Source of the DNA: an uncultured Burkholderiales bacterium
Lineage (GTDB): Bacteria > Pseudomonadota > Gammaproteobacteria > Burkholderiales > Burkholderiaceae_C
DNA: 32,465 nucleotides
Direction of reading: 5' to 3'
Assembly: GCA_903933115.1 (NCBI GenBank)
Contig: CAIZIT010000004.1
Span: forward strand, 1 to 32,465
Positions within the stretch are counted from its first letter, which is position 1, and each line of letters begins with the position of its first letter. The notes under the pieces were generated by a model that had not been told where the DNA came from, ran no database searches, and saw nothing but the letters and a program-made list of their open reading frames with translations. This document shows positions 23,555 through 31,702 of the stretch, one piece after another. The position numbers and the translations under genes were made by a program.

Positions 23555-24181
23555 TTATTTCAAAGCGACGCTGAACCCACGTTGGACTGCAGGCCTAGAC
23601 ATCATGAGCTCATACCAACGCTTCACGTGGGGAAAGTTGGCCAAATCCACCTGATGTCTCTCATGGCGCCAGACCCAACCCAAAATTGCAAAGTCTGCAA
23701 TGGAGAGTTCTGTTGCAAAAAAGGGCTGCTCAGCGAGTCGTTTGTCCATCACCCCATAGAGTCGAAGGGTCTCTTTCATGAACCTTGGCAATGCATAGCG
23801 TTGATCGGCTTGATCGGTAAGCCCCAAGAAATGGTGCACTTGACCAGGCATGGGACCAAACCCACCAACTTGGAACATCAACCACTCTAGGGCCGACACG
23901 CGAAGGGGTCCAGATTTGGGGAGGAACTGGCCCGTTTTTTCAGCCAAATAAATCAAAATAGCGCCCGACTCAAAAACACTGATCGGTTGCCCATTGTCCC
24001 CATCAGGGTCAACTATGGCTGGGATTTTATTGTTGGGGCTGATTTTTAAAAATTCAGGGTTGAATTGCTCATCCTTAGTGATGTTGACGAATCGAACCTC
24101 ATAGGGCAAGTTCATTTCTTCAAGCGCCACGGAAATTTTTCTGCCGTTGGGCGTGTCAAATGCGTAAAGTTGAATGGTCAT
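23555..24181 (-). CDS. Glutathione S-transferase, nu-class (YfcG/YghU)-like
   Basis: Starting at ATG 24181 the protein has 208 residues: a thioredoxin-like N-terminal domain (MTIQLYAFDTPNGRKISVALEEMNLPYEVRFVNI, with FLKISPNNKIPAIVDPDG, cis-Pro and ESGAILIYLAEKTG) and a helical C-terminal domain from about residue 90. The TPNG motif (Thr10, Asn12) in place of the Ser/Tyr/Cys seen in other classes points to the YfcG-type disulfide-bond oxidoreductase group. An upstream in-frame extension to 24259 is rejected because it overlaps the previous gene and adds non-domain sequence. It lies 34 bp after a fumarylacetoacetase-like gene. It is not an obvious maleylpyruvate isomerase (zeta class). Confidence 0.88.
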   Translation of the reverse strand: MTIQLYAFDTPNGRKISVALEEMNLPYEVRFVNITKDEQFNPEFLKISPNNKIPAIVDPDGDNGQPISVFESGAILIYLAEKTGQFLPKSGPLRVSALEWLMFQVGGFGPMPGQVHHFLGLTDQADQRYALPRFMKETLRLYGVMDKRLAEQPFFATELSIADFAILGWVWRHERHQVDLANFPHVKRWYELMMSRPAVQRGFSVALK

Positions 24182-24215
24182 CGGTATTCCTGGAAAAAAT
24201 AAATCATTAAAAAAA

Positions 24216-24998
24216 TCAAGACTCGCGAATAAACGTATTTTGTAAACACCCCAACCCACTGATTTCTATTTCGACGACATCACCCGAGAGCAAATCAGGC
24301 GAGGAACCGTCCGTTCCCATCCAGACCACATCACCGGGCCAAAGGGTCAAGTATTTGGTCATTTCAACCAAAAAAGTGGGCACATCAAAAATCATCGCAT
24401 TGGTCTTGTAGGTGGTATGGGTCTGGCCATTGACTTTGACGGTTGTGAGGGCCTCATCGGGCTTGAACTCCGTGTCGATCCAAGGCCCCATGGGCTTGAA
24501 GGTATCGGTGTTCTTGCTGCGCCAAAACGTGCGATCTGAGCGCTGCCAAGTTCTCTCACTCACATCGTTGCCTATGGTGTAGCCCAACACACAGGAGAGT
24601 GCATTTTCAGGAGTCAGATGCTTGGCTTTCTTACCAATGACCACCACCAACTCCCCCTCATAGTGAATTTTTTCTGTGGCATCTTGAGGGATGATGACAT
24701 TTTCCATATGGGCAATCAACGCATTGTTGGCCCTGTAACCAATGTCTGCCTTTTGAGGAAGGACAGGCTCCAGACCTTGCTTTTTGGCCACTTCAATCAC
24801 ATGCTCAGAGTAGTTGAGTCCTGCACAATAGAAAGTTCTGGGCACCACGGGAATTTCAATTTTGACCTCCCCCAACTCCAGCACAACGCCGTCCTCTTGA
24901 TAAGCATCAAAGGGAGAGCCCGTGACTTGAAATACCTTTTCACCCCTCAGGATGCCAAAATGAATTTCATCTCGGTATGAATAGCGTAACCATCGCAT
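24216..24998 (-). CDS. Fumarylacetoacetate hydrolase family protein
   Basis: This 260-residue protein has the FAH fold motifs: YCAGLNYSEH, KIHYEGELVVVIGKKAKHL with metal ligands Glu114 and Glu116, GYTIGNDVSERTWQ with Asp145, and FKPMGPWIDT. The family splits or decarboxylates beta-keto/diketo acids from ring degradation. The C-terminal motif is MGTDGSSP rather than the common TGTPxG, a minor deviation near the substrate site. It sits between a ThDP enzyme (29 bp upstream) and a GST (34 bp downstream), so co-transcription is likely. It is a different subgroup from the fumarylpyruvate hydrolase at 28.1 kb. Confidence 0.9.
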   Translation of the reverse strand: MRWLRYSYRDEIHFGILRGEKVFQVTGSPFDAYQEDGVVLELGEVKIEIPVVPRTFYCAGLNYSEHVIEVAKKQGLEPVLPQKADIGYRANNALIAHMENVIIPQDATEKIHYEGELVVVIGKKAKHLTPENALSCVLGYTIGNDVSERTWQRSDRTFWRSKNTDTFKPMGPWIDTEFKPDEALTTVKVNGQTHTTYKTNAMIFDVPTFLVEMTKYLTLWPGDVVWMGTDGSSPDLLSGDVVEIEISGLGCLQNTFIRES

Positions 24999-25027
24999 AA
25001 ATGTACTCCTGGATATGGTGTTGTGCT

Positions 25028-26584
25028 TTAACGCGCTGAGCTCATGGCCACTTCAATGAGTTGAGGCCCCTTCATGGAGAGCACTGCTTTTAAAGTTTTA
25101 TAAAAATCTCTCAAATCGGTGACTTGGAAAGCCTCAACCCCTTGGGATTTGGCAAGTCCAACCCAATTCAATGAAGGGGCGTTCAAGCTGAGCATGCTGA
25201 GCGCCTTCTCCCCATCGCCAGTCGCCCCCACGTTGATCAACTCGCCCTTTAAAATTTCATAAGACTGATTTGCAAAAATGATCACCTTCACATTCAGTTG
25301 CTCACGCGCCATGGTCCAAAGTGCTTGCAAGGTGTACATCGCACTGCCATCTCCCTCAAGCGCCAAGACCGTCCGATCAGGTGCGGCCACGGCCGCACCA
25401 ACCGCAGCCGGCAAAGCAAACCCAATGGAGCCCCCCATCAAATTCAGCCAATCGTGGGGTTGGGCTGACATGGTGGTCGTGTCGAAATCTCGCCCCGTGG
25501 TGATGGATTCATCCACCACAATGGCATGTTCGGGGATCAAAGTGGCCAACACCTTGGCAATGCCCGCATGGGTGAATTCGCCCTCGGGACAAGTGGGCTG
25601 GCTCAGCGTGGGCACATGGGGCTTGATGGAAGTGGCGCCCAAATGATCTGCCAGCATTTGCAAAGCGTGATGAATATCGCCTCCCAAGCCGACCAACTCG
25701 TCAATGGCGCAATCCTTTTGAAAAAGATAACTGGGCTTATTGGGATACCCAAAAAATGCAACCGGTTTCTTGGCGCCAACCAGCACCATGTGCTTGAAAT
25801 CTTTGAGCATGTCCAAGGCCGCATTGACAGAAAAAGGGATGGATTTGGCATGAACCCGACCTGCTCCACGCTGGATCCTGGCGTTGTTGTACTCAGAGTG
25901 GATGACGCATCCTGTTTTGGCAGCGATTTGACCCGCCAAGGCCAATGACTCCTCTCTCAACGCCATGCCGCCCAATAGCATGGCCTTGGGGCCAGGCGCA
26001 GATAAAACTGCTGCAATTCGGCGCACCGTTTCTTCGCTCACTTGGGGTCTTGCCGGCGGCTTTTGAGCCCGCGCAATTTCACCGGCTTGCCCCCATGCGG
26101 TATCGGCTGGTAGGATCAAGGTCGCTACCCTTCCAGGAGAATGATTGGCCTGCTCAATGGCCAATGCCCCATCCCGAGACACATCGTGTGAACTTTTGGT
26201 GGTCTTGACCCAATGCGACATTGGCCTGGCAACACCTTCGATGTCAGAGGTCAATGGCGCATCGCATTCAATATGGTGAAGCGCATGCTCCCCCACAATG
26301 TTGACGATGCCGGAGTTGGCTTTTTTGGCATTGTGCAAATTGGCCAATCCATTGCCAAGCCCAGGCCCCAGGTGAAGGAGTGTTGAGGCGGGTTTATCGG
26401 CCATTCTGTAGTAGCCATCTGCCGCTCCAGTCACCACCCCCTCAAAAAGGCCCAATACACAGCGTACACCGGGCACTTTATCCAGTGCAGAGACAAAATG
26501 CATCTCTGAGGTCCCTGGATTGGTAAAGCAGACCTCCACCGAGTTCTCCACCAGCGTTTTCACCAAACTTTCAGCACCGTTCAT
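25028..26584 (-). CDS. ThDP-dependent acetolactate synthase/benzoylformate decarboxylase-like enzyme
   Basis: This 518-residue protein has the three ThDP-enzyme domains: an N-terminal pyrimidine-binding domain with NPGTSEMHFV and the catalytic Glu48 in LFEGVVTGAADGY, a middle domain (about 180-320) and a C-terminal diphosphate-binding domain with EGDGSAMYTLQALWTM (Gly411-Ser414) and FANQSYEI (Asn439). This shorter form of IlvB-like proteins is commonly annotated 'acetolactate synthase large subunit' in catabolic contexts but is more likely a 2-keto-acid decarboxylase or carboligase; no small regulatory subunit is present. It appears to be the first gene of a run with the FAH hydrolase, GST, Bug and amidohydrolase genes, and the actual substrate is open. 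Confidence 0.88.
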   Translation of the reverse strand: MNGAESLVKTLVENSVEVCFTNPGTSEMHFVSALDKVPGVRCVLGLFEGVVTGAADGYYRMADKPASTLLHLGPGLGNGLANLHNAKKANSGIVNIVGEHALHHIECDAPLTSDIEGVARPMSHWVKTTKSSHDVSRDGALAIEQANHSPGRVATLILPADTAWGQAGEIARAQKPPARPQVSEETVRRIAAVLSAPGPKAMLLGGMALREESLALAGQIAAKTGCVIHSEYNNARIQRGAGRVHAKSIPFSVNAALDMLKDFKHMVLVGAKKPVAFFGYPNKPSYLFQKDCAIDELVGLGGDIHHALQMLADHLGATSIKPHVPTLSQPTCPEGEFTHAGIAKVLATLIPEHAIVVDESITTGRDFDTTTMSAQPHDWLNLMGGSIGFALPAAVGAAVAAPDRTVLALEGDGSAMYTLQALWTMAREQLNVKVIIFANQSYEILKGELINVGATGDGEKALSMLSLNAPSLNWVGLAKSQGVEAFQVTDLRDFYKTLKAVLSMKGPQLIEVAMSSAR

Positions 26585-26648
26585 GGCTCAAAGACTTTCT
26601 AAATGTGTATTGAATAAGAGCCCTCAAGCTCAAAACCCTCAGATCCTT

Positions 26649-26654
26649 ACTATA
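26649..26654 (-). promoter_or_regulatory. Possible -10 element of the ThDP-enzyme operon
   Basis: On the minus strand TATAGT (5/6 match to TATAAT) lies 65 bp upstream of ATG 26584. The -35 at the expected distance is poor, so activator dependence is possible. Confidence 0.3.
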
Positions 26655-26790
26655 CAACACTGAAATTTTGGCAAAAACACCCCCTAGATGGGTCATGGAT
26701 CGAGATCGATTCCCTCCAAAACATCACACGCTGAACGCTTGAAGTTCTCCCCTCAACCACCTGGGATGAGCTAAAAACAGGGGAGGCTGA

Positions 26791-27795
26791 TCAATCCAAA
26801 CTGATGTTCTTGCGTTTGATGAGTTGCTCGTAAATTTTGGCTTTCGCCTCAGCGTTTTTACGGATCTCTTCAGGTGACCACGTGATGGTCTCAAATGCGA
26901 AGGTGTTGTAGCGGGTTTTGACCTCTGGATCGGCAAGGACCTTTAAGACATCGGAGTTGATTTTGGTTTTGATGTCGTTGGGAAGACCTTTAAGAGCCAA
27001 AAGACTCACAAATGAATTGATTTCAAACCCTGCTGGCCCCCCTGCCTCTGAGACGGTGGGGACATCGGGCATTTGCGGCAAACGCTTAGGCGCTGCGACT
27101 GCGATGTAGCGAATCTTCCCCGCCTTGAATACACCTTGACTCGAGGGAATGCTGGCCATGCTCCAAAGCACATCGCCTGAGCCGACAGAGGTAAAAAGCT
27201 GAGAGACCTCCTTGTAGGCAACATGGGTCATCTCCAAACCCGACAAGAGCTCTAGCTGCTCACCGCCCAAATGTCCTGGACTGCCCACGCCCCATGAGCC
27301 GTAAGTCACCGAGTGGGGATCAGCCTTGGCTGCAGCAATCAAGTCCTTCATGCTTTTCCACTTGGACTCAGTCGATACGGCGACCAAGAACGGCGTGCGA
27401 AACAAGGGGGCAACAGGATCGAATGCATTGAGCGTCACAAAGTTTTTTGATTTGTAGAGCAAAGGCAATGCTGCCAAATGTTCACTGTCCAACTGTAGCA
27501 ATGTGTACCCATCGGCAGGCATGTGTTGCGTGGCATCGATGGCAATAAAGCCACCACCCCCAGGTTTGTTGGTGATGGTGACGGGTTGACCCCAGATTTT
27601 GGAGAGTTTTTCTGAAACTTGACGAAGCACTGCATCAGGGCCGCTTCCGGCCGCAAAGGCTGTCACGATAGTGACAGGCTTGGTGGGATAAGCGTTCGCT
27701 GGTTGCACGGGTTGAGACTGAGCCCAAGAGGCGCTCAGATGTGCAACGAAGGTCGTGACCAAAAGAAGAGAAAATTTTTGAAAAATAGAAATCAT
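26791..27795 (-). CDS. Bug family periplasmic binding protein
   Basis: This 334-residue protein has a signal peptide (FSLLLVTTFVAHLSASWAQ) and then Bug motifs: AYPTKPVTIVTAFAAGSGPDAVLRQV, TITNKPGGGGFIAIDATQHMPADGYTLLQ, VAPLFRTPFLVAV, VTYGSWGVGSPGHLGGEQLE and LPQMPDVPTVSEAGG. It is 206 bp upstream of the ThDP-enzyme gene and on the same strand; the gap has its own weak promoter signals, so linkage is uncertain. The ligand may be an acid used by the downstream enzymes. Confidence 0.93.
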   Translation of the reverse strand: MISIFQKFSLLLVTTFVAHLSASWAQSQPVQPANAYPTKPVTIVTAFAAGSGPDAVLRQVSEKLSKIWGQPVTITNKPGGGGFIAIDATQHMPADGYTLLQLDSEHLAALPLLYKSKNFVTLNAFDPVAPLFRTPFLVAVSTESKWKSMKDLIAAAKADPHSVTYGSWGVGSPGHLGGEQLELLSGLEMTHVAYKEVSQLFTSVGSGDVLWSMASIPSSQGVFKAGKIRYIAVAAPKRLPQMPDVPTVSEAGGPAGFEINSFVSLLALKGLPNDIKTKINSDVLKVLADPEVKTRYNTFAFETITWSPEEIRKNAEAKAKIYEQLIKRKNISLD

Positions 27796-28106
27796 TTTTT
27801 TAGGCGTGATGGGTTACTGAACCAATGAAATGCATACATGTGATCCAGCCCCTCCAGCTCCAAAGGGGGAGCTTTAGGGGGAGCTTTAGGGGGAGATTTA
27901 GGGGGAGAGTTGGAAGCGTGGAAGGAATGGAAAGGAAGTGCGCTTGAAGAACGATCTGTCAAAAAAATACAGCAATGGACTTTTAAAAATCAATGGAACC
28001 CATGAACTTTCGGACTCGTCTTTCAGCTCGGTCTTGCCCCAATGAGGTCCAGGTCCTCATCAGAGGTAGACATGTATTTTTTTTAATTTAAGGCCAGTGC
28101 GATGGA
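27796..28106. other. 311-bp intergenic region with G-rich repeats
   Basis: No gene is seen here. It separates the end of the gentisate operon (28107) from the Bug gene start (27795), both on the minus strand. It contains a hairpin AGCTCC/GGAGCT (27856-27861 and 27868-27873) and the G-run repeat array described separately; the part from 27960 to 28106 is AT-rich and without a clear signal. Confidence 0.6.
27865..27912 (+). repeat. Four 12-bp tandem repeats with regularly spaced G5 runs
   Basis: The units are GGGGGAGCTTTA, GGGGGAGCTTTA, GGGGGAGATTTA and GGGGGAGAGTTG. The four G5 runs are each separated by exactly seven bases, a layout compatible with an intramolecular G-quadruplex on the plus strand. 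It lies 70-117 bp upstream of the Bug gene start at 27795. Confidence 0.75.
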
Positions 28107-28808
28107 TTACTCGGCTTGACCGATGTTCAAAGAGATTTCTGCAACGCCATCAACACGCCCCGAGATCTTGTCACCCGGCACAACGGCATTGACCCCCTCT
28201 GGCGTACCTGTATAAATCAAATCGCCTGGTTGCAAGTGATAAAACAGTGACAAGTCTGCAATGACTTCCCTGATGTTCCAAATCAACTTGTTGACGTTAG
28301 AAGACTGCTGGGTGACCCCATTGACCTCTAAGGCGATGGCTGCATCGTCAATGATTTTTCCTTGCATGGGGACAATCTCCGTGCAAACCGATGAGTGCTC
28401 AACATCCTTGCCCAAGTCCCAAGGACGGCCCTTGTCGCGTGCAACGAGTTGCAAGTCACGACGGGTCATGTCTAGACCTGAGGCGTAGCCATAAATGAGC
28501 TCATGCGCGCGCTCCTGACTCACTCTGAAGCCCGCTTGACCGATCGCAACCACCAACTCCATTTCAAAATGAAAGTTTTGGGTCTCTGGTGGATAGCTCA
28601 CCGTCGAGCCACTTGCCAACAAAGTTTGAGGTGATTTGGTGAAGTAAAAGGGCCTCTCAACAGACTTGTCAACGGGTTTGCCCATCTCAACTGCATGGGC
28701 GTGGTAATTTCTTCCTACGAAGAAAAGTCGGTTGATCGGAAAGCGCTCAGTCTTTCCACGAATGGCCAAGGATTGAACAACGGGAGGATTAAAGAGGTAG
28801 GAAGTCAT
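28107..28808 (-). CDS. nagK: Fumarylpyruvate hydrolase
   Basis: This 233-residue FAH-family protein starts LFFVGRNYHAHAVEMGKPVDKSVERPFYFTKSPQTL and has NFHFEMELVVAIG with metal ligands Glu82 and Glu84, GLDMTRRDLQ with Asp113, and the conserved IYTGTPEGVNAVVPGD. The VGRNYxxHAxEMG opening is typical of fumarylpyruvate hydrolases, which split fumarylpyruvate to fumarate and pyruvate as the last step of the gentisate pathway. It follows the gentisate dioxygenase gene by 39 bp on the same strand, which agrees. The required maleylpyruvate isomerase is not encoded in the window. Confidence 0.9.
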   Translation of the reverse strand: MTSYLFNPPVVQSLAIRGKTERFPINRLFFVGRNYHAHAVEMGKPVDKSVERPFYFTKSPQTLLASGSTVSYPPETQNFHFEMELVVAIGQAGFRVSQERAHELIYGYASGLDMTRRDLQLVARDKGRPWDLGKDVEHSSVCTEIVPMQGKIIDDAAIALEVNGVTQQSSNVNKLIWNIREVIADLSLFYHLQPGDLIYTGTPEGVNAVVPGDKISGRVDGVAEISLNIGQAE

Positions 28809-28847
28809 TTTGAATTAAAGTGAGGTTGAAGTGATGATGAACGGTGA

Positions 28848-29885
28848 TCAGCCGCGGTTTTCATAAACACCGAGTTTACGGTGTAAAGGGGACTCATCGG
28901 CAATGAAGATGAAAGTAGGTTGATCGGAATTCAGATTTTTCAAGGTGACCGACTCATAGCCGGGTGCACAACACGTATCCGCTTCGGCCAAATCAAATTC
29001 CTGGTCCAGTATTTTCGCAAGCGCGTGACCCTCAATGATGTGAAGCACTTGAGCGGGTGAGCGAGCGGGCAAACGAAGCGTTTGGCCAGGTCGAAGCATC
29101 AAGGCATAAAAACCCAAAATGTTTTCAGCGTCGGTCCCTGTTTCGGGGTTCACATAGGTCACTTGTACCGCATCCAATTGCGGCTCATCCATGGCTAGCG
29201 ATTCGAGCGCTTTTTGGGTATCCGCCCACGAATAGCGCAAAATGGGATAGTCTTTCCTTTGACGATCAAAGACCTTGGAGGGTACGACCCCGGACACGGT
29301 GTATTTTTTTTCCCCATGCCCTGGGCTCACCGTTTAGCGCTCGCCATCGATATGGTAGCTGGCTTCCATGTAGTAGACCAAGGGGAGATCCAGCACATCA
29401 AGCCAAATCACAGGCTCCGTGCCATCGTGACCATGTTCATGCCACTGCCCCGTTGGAGTCAAGATCAAGTCTCCTCGGCTCATGGGACACTTTTCACCAT
29501 TCACCGTGGTGTAGGCCCCTTCCCCTTCCACAATCATTCGCACGGCGTTGGGTGTGTGGCGGTGGCTTGAGGCCCACTCACCAGGCATCAACAACTGCAT
29601 GCCCAAATAGATGGCAGCACTGGCTTGCATCTTATCTAAACCGTGTCCAGGGTTGGCCAGCACCAGCACTCGACGCTCGGCTTTCTCAATGGGGGTCAAC
29701 TCACCAGACTTCAATAGCAAGGGCCGAAGGCTTTGGTATGGCCAGTGGATGGGTTGGGTTTGGCGAGTTGGAATTTTTGGAGGAAGCACCCCCCTGAGGC
29801 TTGGCCAAAGGGGAACCAAATTGAGCGCTTTCAATTCATCTCGGTAGTCTTGTGGTAAATCTTCAAGTCGTCCAAGTTCATTCAT
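28848..29885 (-). pseudogene. gtdA: Gentisate 1,2-dioxygenase interrupted by an in-frame TAA
   Basis: Two frames in the same phase together make a normal-length gentisate dioxygenase (183 + 1 + 161 codons). The first (29334-29885) is the N-terminal cupin with [20 protein letters not shown], iron ligands His108, His110 and His149, and ends [10 protein letters not shown] followed by TAA (29334-29336). The second (28848-29330) resumes TVSPGHGEKKYTVSGVVPSK and is the C-terminal cupin; a GTG at 29330 could restart translation one codon after the stop. Changing one base (TAA to CAA) would restore a continuous gene. It may be a recent nonsense mutation, a sequencing or assembly error, a read-through site or a gene split at the domain boundary. 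The neighbouring genes of the same pathway are intact. The enzyme opens gentisate to maleylpyruvate. Confidence 0.85.
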
Positions 29886-29903
29886 GATTTTGTCCCCTTT
29901 GTT

Positions 29904-31106
29904 TCAATCCAACTTCAAGCAGTTGTTCACATTCCAACCGTACAACCATTCGATCGCATCGTAAAAACCCTCCTGTGTGCGGTGGCGCCACAGTGAGTTG
30001 CGGACCAAGCGCTCTACACCTTCTGCGTGATAAAGACGCCCCATCTCACGCCCTGAGAGAACGATGCGAGCCGTTCTTGCGACTCTGGAGTGCTCATACA
30101 AAGCCAAAGCCTGGGTCCAATCGTTGTTCTTGACACGTAGGGCCTCGCCAAGCGTTACAGCATCTTCCATGGCCATACAGGCACCTTGGGCCATGTACTG
30201 CGTGGTGGGGTGTGCAGCATCGCCCAAAATGGTCACTCGACCAAAGACCCAAGTGCCAATCGGCTCTCGATCGGCTGTTGCCCAGCGTTTCCAAGATTTG
30301 GGCAAATCGATCAGTTGACGTGCTTTGGCGCAAATGCCTTGGAAGTAACTCTCAACTTCCTCTTTGCTTCCATCGGAGACACCCCACTCCTCTTTATTTC
30401 TGCTGTGAAAGGTCACAACCACGTTGTACTGCTCCCCCCCTCTGAGCGGATAATGGACCAAATGGCACTTGGGACCTGCCCATAAACTTGCGGCGTTCCA
30501 CTGTAAATTCTCTGGAAAATCTTGCTTGTCCACCACGGCTCGGTAAACCACGTGGCCCGTTACACGAGGTGGGTCGTTGACATATTGTTGACGAACAACA
30601 GATTTGCCACCATCAGCACCAATCAAAGCTTGCCCCTCCCACCGTTTTGAGTTTTGGTCAATGGCAATGACTTTATCCCCCACTTGTTCGATCTTCACAA
30701 TACAGGTGTTGGTGAAGAACTCAACTTGTCCAGTTTCCTGAGCACCCTCCAACAAAGACAAATGCACATCAGCGCGGTGGATGACGGCATAAGGGTTGCC
30801 AAAACGCTTTCGAAAAGCTTCGCCCGTCTCAATTTTTCCAACCTCAGACTCATCCAAAGCGTCGTGCATCACCATGCAATCGGTATAAACAGCTCGGGCC
30901 CTTGCTTTATCACCCACTCCCAATGCGTCAAAGGCGTGAAATGCGTTGGGGCCGAGTTGGATGCCGGCGCCAATTTCACCGATTTCAGGTGCTTGTTCAA
31001 ACACTTGAACCCGGAAGCCTTGGCGCACCAAAGCCAACGCAGCCGCCAAACCACCAATACCGCCACCCGACACCAAAACGGGTAAATCTTGCCTTGAAGC
31101 AACCAT
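29904..31106 (-). CDS. mhbM: 3-Hydroxybenzoate 6-hydroxylase (FAD monooxygenase)
   Basis: This 400-residue class A flavoprotein has VSGGGIGGLAAALALVRQGFRVQVFEQ, GAGIQLGPNAFHAFDALG, the DG motif GADGGKSVVRQ and the FAD motif GDAAHPTTQYMAQGACMAMEDA. The segment VTGHVVYRAVVDKQDFPENLQWNAASLWAGPKCHLVHYPLRGGEQYNVVV is characteristic of 3-hydroxybenzoate 6-monooxygenase as I recall it, and the position 18 bp upstream of gentisate dioxygenase supports that: it would turn 3-hydroxybenzoate into gentisate using NADH and O2. It is divergent from a MarR regulator, with a palindromic operator candidate between. A salicylate 5-hydroxylase role is unlikely because that enzyme is multicomponent. Confidence 0.9.
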   Translation of the reverse strand: MVASRQDLPVLVSGGGIGGLAAALALVRQGFRVQVFEQAPEIGEIGAGIQLGPNAFHAFDALGVGDKARARAVYTDCMVMHDALDESEVGKIETGEAFRKRFGNPYAVIHRADVHLSLLEGAQETGQVEFFTNTCIVKIEQVGDKVIAIDQNSKRWEGQALIGADGGKSVVRQQYVNDPPRVTGHVVYRAVVDKQDFPENLQWNAASLWAGPKCHLVHYPLRGGEQYNVVVTFHSRNKEEWGVSDGSKEEVESYFQGICAKARQLIDLPKSWKRWATADREPIGTWVFGRVTILGDAAHPTTQYMAQGACMAMEDAVTLGEALRVKNNDWTQALALYEHSRVARTARIVLSGREMGRLYHAEGVERLVRNSLWRHRTQEGFYDAIEWLYGWNVNNCLKLD

Positions 31107-31132
31107 TTCTTTTTCCCTTTATTTAATAAGCA

Positions 31133-31162
31133 CACATTTAATAAGTATGCTGATTATATGTG
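31133..31162. promoter_or_regulatory. 30-bp palindromic operator candidate for the MarR regulator
   Basis: This imperfect palindrome has outer arms CACAT (31133-31137) and ATGTG (31158-31162); 12 of 15 base pairs are symmetric. It sits in the 80-bp gap between the hydroxylase (start 31106) and the MarR gene (start 31187), the standard position for an autorepressed divergent operator. A second TTTAATAAG copy (31122-31130) lies just outside it. Confidence 0.6.
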
Positions 31163-31186
31163 AAATGTTAAAATCATGGGAAATAA

Positions 31187-31702
31187 GTGAAAACCCTAAT
31201 AAGCCTACAAATGAAAAAACGAAATCCCATCAATTTGGATGAACAACCTGGGCACTTGATCAGAAGACTGCATCAGATTTCTGTGGGTATCTTCATGACC
31301 GAATCTGAGAGCCTTGATTTAACACCCATTCAATTTGCAGCCCTGCAAACCGTCAACTCAAATCCAGGCATTGATCAAAAGACGCTGGCCAAAGCGATTG
31401 CATTGGACACCTCAACCACAGGAGGCGTGATCGATCGACTTCAATCGCGGGGAATGATCGAGAGGAGAGCCTCAGCAACCGACAGAAGAGTTCATTTGTT
31501 GTACTTGACCCCCGATGGTGAATCCAAGTTGACCCAATCCATGCCCTCTATGCTGAAAGCACAAGAGAGAATACTCTCTCCATTGACAAGCTCTGATCAA
31601 AAGGTTTTCATGAACTTGCTGAGTCAACTCGTGAATTCAAACAATGAATTTAGTCGAGCACCAAGTCAAACCAAGAGCAATTCCTCACCCTCCAAAACAT
31701 AG
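31187..31702 (+). CDS. MarR family transcriptional regulator
   Basis: From GTG 31187 the protein has 171 residues; ATG 31211 is an equally reasonable start (163 residues). A winged-helix domain follows at about residues 45-125: LTPIQFAALQTVNSNPGIDQKTLAKAIALDTSTTGGVIDRLQSRGMIERRASATDRRVHLLYLTPDGE, including the MarR wing DRRVHLL. The C-terminus is a Ser/Asn-rich tail. Because it diverges from the 3-hydroxybenzoate/gentisate operon, it most likely represses that operon and itself, released by the aromatic acid or its CoA ester, as in other MarR regulators of aromatic pathways. The ligand is inference. Confidence 0.9.
   Translation: MKTLISLQMKKRNPINLDEQPGHLIRRLHQISVGIFMTESESLDLTPIQFAALQTVNSNPGIDQKTLAKAIALDTSTTGGVIDRLQSRGMIERRASATDRRVHLLYLTPDGESKLTQSMPSMLKAQERILSPLTSSDQKVFMNLLSQLVNSNNEFSRAPSQTKSNSSPSKT

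Noticed and set aside
29057..29797. 246-residue plus-strand frame across the gentisate dioxygenase
   Set aside because: Its length comes from the opposite-strand coding sequence; the protein is Pro/Arg/Ser-rich with no motif, and it does not explain the internal stop on the minus strand.
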